From: Cryptomeria japonica
Taxonomy: Eukaryota > Streptophyta > Pinopsida > Cupressales > Cupressaceae
Assembly: GCF_030272615.1 (NCBI RefSeq)
Contig: NC_081408.1
Span: 199,809,341 to 199,873,340 of the forward strand
Direction: 5' to 3'
DNA: 64,000 bases
Shown here: one piece after another, positions 56,246 to 64,000 of the stretch
Position numbering within the stretch: position 1 is the stretch's first letter
Layout of the letters: every line of letters starts with the position of its first letter
Made by a program: the position numbers and the translations under genes
The notes under the pieces: model-generated
What the model saw: the letters and a program-made list of their open reading frames with translations, nothing else
The model's database searches: none
Told to the model about the DNA's origin: nothing

Positions 56246-59200
56246 TTGAGAAGAGTTTGTTTGAAGGTCTTCATGGCAGTGCTGATAGCGACCCCTGTGT
56301 TGCTTGAAGCTATCAAAGAACCTCAACCCGAGTTCAAGTTGCATTCAGTGAAAGTTGGTGAGATCGACATCACTGATGCCTTATCATTTGTGCCCTCTGG
56401 TGTGTTATTGGTTGAAGACATTCATTCCTACATTCACTACAAGCTCAAAGAACTTGGAAACAAATTCATTTGAAATGAATTTAAAAGGTTCTAGGTTAAT
56501 GATCCGTTGAAGGAAGAATATCTACCTCTGAAGACCAAGGGTTTGTCTAATGATGTCGATTTTCCCAACCAATTTCATGTCGACTAAGTTAGTTATGTAC
56601 TGAGTAGAGTTAATGATCAGTTTCTATGGCTAGAGACTCAAGGGCCGATCAATTTTTATGTCGACTAGGTTAGGTATGTACTGAGCATAGTTCATGATCA
56701 GTTTATGTGGCTAGAGACTCAAGCACCAATTAAGATCACAAAAGATGTGATTCGAAGAGTTACAAGATTTAGTGCAGAATTGACCCTAAGAACAATTTCA
56801 TCAACTAAAGTCACCCAGTTAACCAAATCCCATTGTGACAGTAGAGCAATGACAATCACTCATATTGAGGATGCTGAAGTAAAATTTGCCTCTGCAGTGC
56901 TTGGTTATCGGGTATATCAATCAAGCTGGATGAATAGTGTGTCGAGGAGTGCCATACATACTACATATTGAATTATCAAGGAAGATGCAACCTATGATAT
57001 TTGTGAGATGATCAGAAGCCAATTTATGGCAAACATGGAGAGAATCAAGAAGGAAAAGAAGCAATTTTTCAAATATGGGTCACCACTGGTATGTATATTT
57101 TTCTATGTGCAAAACTTTTTTCCCGGTAAGGGTAATGTAGTGTGGTCTGAAGAAAGACCTATCATGGTTCAGATAGGAGAAATGATTAAGGATCTGGGAG
57201 ATGGGTTTGGTGAAACAATGTGAGGATATTTTAAGGAATTTCAAATTAGGATGCACAAGAGAGAAAGAATTCCATCTGGTATAGTGCAGAAATACAAAGA
57301 CAACATCTATTTTCTTGTAGACACAGATTGTTGTATTTTAAAAATGGTTCAACCTATAACCTTTTGGGTTCCACCTATGGGCTATGAGGTTGCAACATAT
57401 ATTGTTAAAAACCATCTCAACATGCTATTATCGAAACTGGTAGACCCTAAGGCAAAGAGATTTGGAACCTGTGAGGAGGCAAGCTCTAAAATAAAATATG
57501 AACTTCAAGTGCCAATCATGAAAAGAAAAGTAAGAAGAATGATTGACACTCTTGACAAAAAGTATGGAGGTGAAGCATCAGGTGCCACTACCTCCACTGG
57601 TGTTAGTGAACAATTTGGGGTCAACCCTAATAAAGATGAATAATTAATAGGTGAAAAGAAGAAAGTGCCAAAGACAAAACCAAAGGGGACTGTAGCAACT
57701 AAGCCTACAACATATACAAAAGAAAAGGATTTAGGTACTCTTGTATCTTCTCTGAGTAAAGGTAGACTGGTAGGAGTGACTTATACAAGAAAGAAGAAGA
57801 GTGAAGGTAAAGTAGATACATAGCTCAATAAGGATGAAAAAGAGGGTGATATCACTGACACCTAATCAGATGTGGAAATTAAGGAGGTTGGAAGAAGTGG
57901 AAGAAACAAAGCCCCAATAGTAGATGAATTGGTCCATAGGATCAAAGAGTTTGGAGGTCTATCTATTGTTGGGAAAACATATTCCCTCAGTAATGAGGAA
58001 GACAAAAGGAAAATTGAAGAAGCTCTTATTTGGAACTTACACACATTTTGTAGGACTCCCAGTGAGTTATATGGAATAATCCCATCAGATTTGAAAGATC
58101 TAATTGAAGGGAGATGGAAAATAGCTCTAGCTATTGAGAAAGAACATATAATAAAAGAACTCATAGAAGTACAACTTGATTTTGACCTTGATCAAGCTTC
58201 AATACTAGCTAAAGCATACATTCAACATTTCAAAATAAGAAATAGAACTGCGAGAGTGGCAATAGGTAAAGTTGAAGTAGTGCACGAAGAAGGTGTTGCC
58301 ATGTGGAATAAAATTATGAATCAACAAAAGGAAGCTGAAGAAGGAATAGAGAAGGGAATAAAATAGGACCAAGGTGCTACTGCTCTTAACAAAGGAAAAG
58401 GTAAAGAAAAAGACTCTACTAAATATTTTGATGTTTTCTCAGTTGATGACATCCTAGGAAATATTGTGTCAGACATTCCCAATTTGACAAAGGGTGTCGA
58501 ACAACTGGTTCATACTACACTGGTAAAAAAACCTAAACATACTAAACATTCCAGTAAAGATGATTTGATAGTTGAAGGCATTCCTTATGAGGATACACCT
58601 CATAGAAACTTAGTGGAGCCAAATACTATTTTGTCTGACAAGAGACAAGAGGAAGAGAAGAAAGAAGAAAATAAGAGTGCAGTGATGGATACTCCTCTAG
58701 CAAAGAGGAAGTTAGACTTGGAAAGGGAAAGTGAAAAGAAGAGAGTAAAACTCTCCACCGCAGTCAGTTTAGAGGTTGAGATTGCAGAAAAGGAAGATGA
58801 AATAGAGGAGGAAGAAGATGGAGAATTTGTCATTGATATAAAGAAATTGACTCCCAAGCAATTGATGAAAGTCTCATAAAAACTAAGAGTTCAAGCATAA
58901 AAGGCCAAACTGAGAGCAAAGATAAAGAAGGCAACAATTCTCAATTCTGACAAGACAATTCTCTTTGACCTAATTCCTGACATTGTTTTTGATGATACTG
59001 CATCCATCATTGATCAGTTGAGTACTCTTGTAACAACAATTGGTTCAGAGGCAAGTGATCTAGAGAAGGTTGCAGTAAGACAATATGAATCAAAGAGAGG
59101 AGAAAATATAATGGAACAAATATCAGTTGGAAAAGTGGCCCTCTCCACCCTAACAGAAGAAGTCAAAAATATACTGTAGGAAGTTGGTCAATTATTGGTC

Positions 59201-59697
59201 AAATCTTCAATTTTTACCAGTTTAATCAAAGATCTAGAAGACAAAAGAAATCAGACTCAAAAAGAAATTCAAGATTTGATAAGTTGTTTTGATCCTCTTA
59301 CCAATTCAACATCAACTTTTACTGGCAAGGTCAAATAGCTTAATCACAAAATCAAAAGGTTGAAAGAAGAAGAGGACAAATGAGGCCTTAGTCTGCTAGA
59401 GCTACAGTGATTTCTAACACAAATTATTGATTTCATGCAAATGAATATTAAAGAAGAATAACACCTCATAGGTGAACCTGATTGCAAGACGATCGATGAC
59501 ATGGAGGTTTTTGTTGCAGTTTTGCATGGATGTTTTACCACCATGAAACATGTAAAATCTTCATGGGAATCCTCTTTGAAAGTAGCTCAAGAAAATTTCA
59601 AAGATATTTTTTCTTTACTTCGACAAATTATGTTGAATAGGTCTTTGCCATTGATGGTGAAAGGGGGACTTTTGGAGAATTGCTGCACATTTTTGTA
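56246..59697 (+). pseudogene. N2 ORF2 (novel protein, homologous to N1 ORF2)
   Basis: A degraded ORF of about 1150 codons. Recognisable segments in order: 56246-56473 (VPSGVLLVEDIHSYI, compare VPNGVMYVENVRAYI of N1), an 81-bp in-frame duplication at 56579-56740, 56705-56971 (KITKDVIRRVT; FASAVLGYRVYQSS), 57008-57223, 57251-57643 (VQPITFWVPPMGYEV, compare VEPRTIWVTELGYKV), a Lys/Thr-rich linker, 57872-58366, 58466-58879 (acidic), and a helical C-terminus to about 59690. Stops are frequent, with few frame changes. No pol or known accessory domain is recognised. It may bind nucleic acid or act in packaging, but this is speculation. Confidence 0.75.
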
Positions 59698-59730
59698 ATA
59701 TCATTTTTTGTAATGTTTTCCACCAATGCT

Positions 59731-59742
59731 AAAGGGGGAGTT
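59731..59742 (+). promoter_or_regulatory. N2 polypurine tract
   Basis: AAAGGGGGAGTT directly before the 3' LTR at 59743. Confidence 0.82.
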
Positions 59743-61022
59743 TATTGGTATTTTGATGCATTTTGTATGACTGGTAAATTATATGGTTGTCATTATTGGA
59801 AACATCATCTTCCAAGTCTTCATAGTCTATCAACAATGAGTACACCAGTATACAGAGGATAACCGACTAAGAAATATGTAGATAGGGCAAGTAGTGAGTA
59901 GACCAACACATGGGAGGCCAATTGGTAAGTAGTGAGTAGACCAACATAGATGAGGTAAACTAGATAAGCAGCAAACAAAATGGTATAATAGGCTAAGTGG
60001 TTATTAAACCAATATACAGGAGGTAACCGGATAAGTTGGTTTTGATCGGTACACTGGTAGAGTCTATAATCGACAAACTTGGTAACGTTCAGTTAACATC
60101 CAGCTAAGCAGACAGTTTTCTCCAGTCAACCGATGGATTTATCAGCATGAACAACTATTTTGATAGAGTTTCCAGCAATAATTTATGGAGAGTGATTTAT
60201 GGTGTAGTAACCAAATTTTGAATTTGACGTTTTGGAGGGAAAGTTGGCGACAGATCAAAAAGTGTGATAAATTCACATAACTCATTTTGTGATAAGGTTG
60301 TTGTCATTGTGAATAGAGATCTGTGAAAGTGTAAACATAGGGGGAGTAGAGCAGAGTGCAGAGCCAAGGATCAAAAAACCAATAGAGTGCAGAGCCGAGG
60401 GTTAGAGAACCGACAAAGTACAGAGTTGAAGGTATAGGTAGATACAATTGGTGTTATGCAGAGAAGACACAACCGATGCAGATAGAGTTTGATTTTAAAG
60501 TGTGATCATATCAAGCTATCAGTAGCTACTACAACATATCATCTTTTTATTGCTTTCTAACCATTGCAACTAAAATCCCTTATTAGGGTGGACTTTAACA
60601 AGTGCCATTGTAAAAATCCCTTAACAAGGTGTCGTCTTAATTGATGATCCTAAGACCTTTAACAAGGCTACCTTTAATAGGGTAAAGGCATCAACAGGCC
60701 TTAAACAAAATCCCTTAACTGGGTGACACCTAAAAAGTGTCTTTGTAATCTCCTAATAGTGATGGCTCTTTAAAGGCCATACTCCAGAAGAGTACAAATT
60801 TTGTGAGTTCCTACTCACACTGTGGTTTTCTCCCATTTGGGTTTCCACGAGACAAATCTTGGTGTCTCTCTGTATCTTTTCATGCATGTCTATTCTTCTA
60901 CAGTAATTACTTATATTGATGAATGTTAAGTCAGTAAAAAATTGAGTTAAAATATTTTAATTGGACAAAACCAGTCAAGTGCGGATTCACCCCTCCCCTC
61001 TCCGCACCGGTTGGGACTAACA
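59743..61022 (+). repeat. N2 3' LTR (1280 bp)
   Basis: Starts TATTGGTATTTTGATGC (TG changed to TA) and ends GGGACTAACA. Direct repeat of the split 5' LTR. It contains the stem-loop array (about 60575-60835), the conserved TGGTTTTCTCCCATTTGGG module (60821-60850) and a C-tract at about 60988-60998. Confidence 0.92.
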
Positions 61023-62222
61023 TTTTCTATGTACAAAGGGACAATTTATTGATGGAATGCAAGTGACTATTTTTGAATTTTAATGTTTACTGATTTTTAG
61101 GGACTTTGAAGTTTTTCAAAAAATTTTGTGCTTTTTTAAAGGACATTTTTCAATTTTTTGGATTATTTCTAGATATTATTTGATTTTAAAAAAAAAAATT
61201 TCAGGACACTTTTCAATTTTTCTTTTAGAAATTTTTCAGGACATTATTCGATGGTTTTTTTTTTGAATTTTTGAGGGCATTATTTGATCATTTTGGATTT
61301 TTCAAGACATTTTTCAATTTTTTAGGACTTTATTTGATTTTTTTTTTTTTTTTCCCTCAATGCATAGCAAGGAAAGGAATATGACAAGTGAATAAATAGG
61401 CTTGCTGAAATGTTGGTGGATAGAGGTAGGATAGAGGACTTTTATTATGGAGTGAACGCAGATGCAATTTTTAAGGGCTATTATGTGATCGGACATGAGA
61501 CTGGATATGACAATGTAAAACAGTGACATGGTATGAGGGACATGTCAAGAGGTTTTGAAAAATATATTTTGCATTTCATGTCCTTATGTGAGATCAAGAT
61601 AAAGGTACAAAAAGAGTGTATGGACGATGATAGGATATGGACAAGATAAGCAAGATAAAAAATGGATAAAGGATATGAATAGGATAAAGATGTGCTAGAC
61701 TAAGGGATAATGACAAAAGGTTGCAATAAGCCAAGGAATATGGACAAAGGGTTGTAATAAGCCAATGAATAATGACCAAAAGTTATGATAGATTGAAATC
61801 TATGAATAAGATGCATGGTATTCATTAAGAGCCTTGTCAAGATCAAAGGTGGAAACGAGGAAATGGACATTAGTGACAATAGGATAATGGAGGGAATGAT
61901 AGGTTATGATAGGATAATGAAGGGTAATATGATATGACATGATAATGGAGAAATGAAAGGAAAAAAGGTTATGATAGGATAAAACCTACCTACAAATATG
62001 ACATGGAAAAAGTTCATGGATTACATATGATGCTTGTTTTCTAGTTTTTTATCGTGGTACTAGCCCAAGGCGTCTACTTGCCAGGTTTTCACTAATGGAC
62101 AAATTATTTTTTTTTATTTTTTCTTTTTATTTTTCCTTTTTTTCAATTTTGTTTTTGGATTTTGACATTTTAGCCAAAAATGGACACATGATAGGGGATG
62201 GAAGAAGGACTCAAGCATCTTG
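61023..62222 (-). other. Gypsy E repeat-rich 3' untranslated region
   Basis: This continues element E after N2. On the minus strand it has tandem TGTCCTGAAAAA-like units (61090-61345), an AT-rich middle, the word GTGAAAACCTGGCAAG at about 62077-62092 and an A-rich block (about 62100-62150). This is the same order as in F at 45082-45800. Plus-strand GGATAATGA / GGATATGG words at 61610-61990 are degenerate short repeats. No gene. Confidence 0.72.
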
Positions 62223-64000
62223 TTATTTGGATAGTAGCCTTGAAAATAATGGATTGTGATCTTTAAAAGCATGCTCAAAGACGTTGGTAGGATAAGGACA
62301 TGGAAAATGAGATGAAACCAAGGCATGGATTTGTGCAAAGGATTGGACCAAAGGGATGGAAGGATGGAAAATATACATTGGATAATGGATAGGGTATTGG
62401 AAGAATTGGGCTTCAGTGGATGGAAATATTGGCAAGATCAACATTGGCACACACCTTGAGGGGTGGTGGACTAATCGAGGAAAAATGGATCTTATATTGT
62501 AAGATTTGGATTGAGGAAATGATGGTGATTTTGGGACATCAAGACCCAAAATAGATGATGAAGGTGATGGAGGAGTAGATTTCAGAGGTTTGCATGGAGG
62601 AATGGAAATTTTGGATGCCAATTTTGATGTTTCTTTAGGCTTTTGTGCTTCAAGGAGCCACTTAGGGATCCACATGGTTTTTGATTTTTCATGCTTTTGT
62701 GGTTCCTTGGAGCCCATTGCTTGCACAAGGGATTTAGGAACCCATATAGATTTTGAATTTTGTTTTTGAGGAATGGGCCTTTGTAACCTTTTGGATTTTT
62801 CCTTTTCTTTTCGGATCATATTTTTCTTTGCTTTGACATGTTGATTAGATTGGACATGTTGATCCTTGAATACATGTGGATTTTTAGACATGAATTTTAT
62901 GCTTGACATCCAAATTGCTTGGAGGGGGAAAGGAATTTATGAATGGATAGGAATTAAATGGAGGTTGTTTGGATGGATGGAAGGTGCTCAAAGATGTGTG
63001 CCTTTTTTGATCTTGAATAAGGGATAAAGGGATATAGGGACCTAAAATGGATGGAAGGGATGATGGGGAAGGTGTATGATTGGATTTTGATGGAGGGATA
63101 CCAATGTATTGAGAGTGAGTTGTGTAGACATGACCCTTAAGATCTTCTTTGATATGGAGGGGTTCTTGCTCATGAAGGTCTACCCCTTTGCCTTCATGAA
63201 TATTTTGACTTGTAGGATGTTTTGTACTTTTAGAGGAAGACACGAGTCCATTATTAGGTGGACATGACATGAGAGAAATAATGAGATCATAAAGTGGATC
63301 GGAATGGACCAAAGTGAAAGAACACATTGTGCATGTAGGGGGTTCATGAACATCTTGCACCAACATGTTAGAATCATGATGGGGATTAAGATCACTAGGG
63401 GGATCAGGATCACGAGGGGGACTAGGATTGTGTGGTGGACATGGATCAATGACAGGCTCTTCAAGAGATGGAATGGGATAAATAATGGGATCATCAAAAG
63501 AAATGCGATTTTGGAGTGTATATGGAGGATTATGACAAGGAGATGGAGGAATAAAAGGATATTGTGGAGGATCTAAAGGAATAATTTAATCTTGACAAGG
63601 AGTAAGATTATTGGAACTTTCTTTAAAGGTGCTTTGTTATTTACTTTCAATGGTATCATCGGAAAGGATGGAAGGGATATCTTGATCTTTCTTAGAAAGT
63701 GGAATGTCAATGGGATTTGAAAGGAACTTTTGTTCATGAAATGGAAGGGGGTCATTTGGGATTTGGATGGACTAGGATATCTTGATCTTGCTTAGAGAAT
63801 GGAGTGTCAATAGGACTTTGGATAGGATGGACAAGAATAAAGGAATCATCATGAGTGTTTGGGAAGATGGGATGATAAGGTTCTATGATCTTGATCTCAA
63901 TATATTTCAAGACACGTTTCCTCATTCTCTAAATTATCCTCTTGACATGGGGTTGGACTTTAGATATGCATGGATGATTTTGGCAAGGGATCAATTATTT
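62223..64000 (-). pseudogene. Gypsy E Pro/Ser-rich ORF of unknown function (partial)
   Basis: On the minus strand, coding-like sequence enters from the right edge and ends near 62223. It includes 63366-62884, whose frame extends upstream to about 63587, and 62909-62223. The composition is rich in Pro, Ser, His, Asp and Lys, with words such as PIPSLEEPVIDP, PSPPRDPDPPSD and NMLVQDVHEPPTC. A repeated SKKDQDI-like word occurs near 63680 and 63790. It occupies the place where F has integrase, yet no integrase or other pol motif is present. Stops and a frame change show decay. I do not recognise a family. Confidence 0.55.

Larger units (their letters stand above)
28427..61022 (+). mobile_element. 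N2: pol-less LTR retroelement (plus), host of copia C
   Basis: The 5' LTR is in two parts (28427-28515 and 53202-54393, split by copia C) and the 3' LTR is 59743-61022. The re-joined 5' LTR is 1281 bp against 1280 bp. The PBS is at 54394 and the PPT at 59731-59740. The internal region is 5.35 kb, with a zinc-knuckle Gag-like ORF (54451-55688) and a long second ORF (about 56246-59697) homologous to that of N1. No pol domains are found. The LTR differs from that of N1. The flanks CCATC and TTTTC do not form a clean target duplication, so the outer boundaries are slightly uncertain. Confidence 0.85.
5439..64000 (-). mobile_element. Ty3/gypsy element E (second layer, runs off the right edge)
   Basis: Four pieces belong to E: 3' LTR parts 5439-5564 and 26499-27434, and internal parts 27435-28426 and 61023-64000. 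Orientation is minus. The LTR is related to that of F, ending in CTAGTTACA on the minus strand where F ends CTAGCTACA, and sharing the stretch around an ATGGAG word. The polypurine tract at the 27435 junction and the repeat-rich 3' non-coding region also match F. E lacks the antisense ORF that F has. The coding part visible near the right edge is not gypsy pol. N1 is inserted in its LTR and N2 in its body. Confidence 0.8.

Overview
This window is plant nuclear DNA made almost entirely of LTR retrotransposons nested inside one another. I found no host gene, tRNA, rRNA or CRISPR array. The evidence for a land plant is Ty1/copia and Ty3/gypsy (Tat-type) polyproteins, primer-binding sites matching initiator Met-tRNA (TTGGTATCAGAGC type), polypurine tracts just before LTRs, and an antisense plant mobile domain ORF. 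Such deep nesting suggests a large, repeat-rich genome. A conifer-like seed plant is plausible, but the sequence does not prove it.

Layout. Positions 1-1842 hold a minisatellite, a long GA-rich tract and an AT-rich stretch with a large hairpin. Everything from 1843 to the right edge sits inside one old minus-strand copia element, D (1843-5438, 5' half outside the window). D is split by a minus-strand Tat-like gypsy element, E, whose 3' LTR starts at 5439 and whose body runs off the right edge.

E carries two large insertions. N1 (5565-26498, minus, TSD GAAAA) sits in the LTR of E. N1 contains copia A (7738-21720, plus, near-TSD GTCTT/GTCTC), which contains copia B (10190-16839, plus, TSD ATGAT). 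N2 (28427-61022, plus) sits in the body of E. The 5' LTR of N2 is split by copia C (28516-53201, minus, same family as A), which contains gypsy F (33401-50899, plus, TSD CCTCC, both LTRs 1432 bp). Both branches are five levels deep: D>E>N1>A>B and D>E>N2>C>F.

Function. A, B, C, D and F carry gag, protease, integrase, RT and RNase H pieces, all broken by stops and some by frameshifts. F also has a second, archaeal-type RNase H and a single-frame antisense ORF of about 640 codons resembling the plant mobile domain family. N1 and N2 are different. Each has LTRs, PBS, PPT and a coiled-coil plus zinc-knuckle Gag-like protein, then a co-linear second ORF of about 1100 codons that I do not recognise, and no pol. 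I consider this the best candidate for an undescribed system. A second one is an array of small stem-loops inside the LTRs of A, C and N2, with signs of compensatory change.
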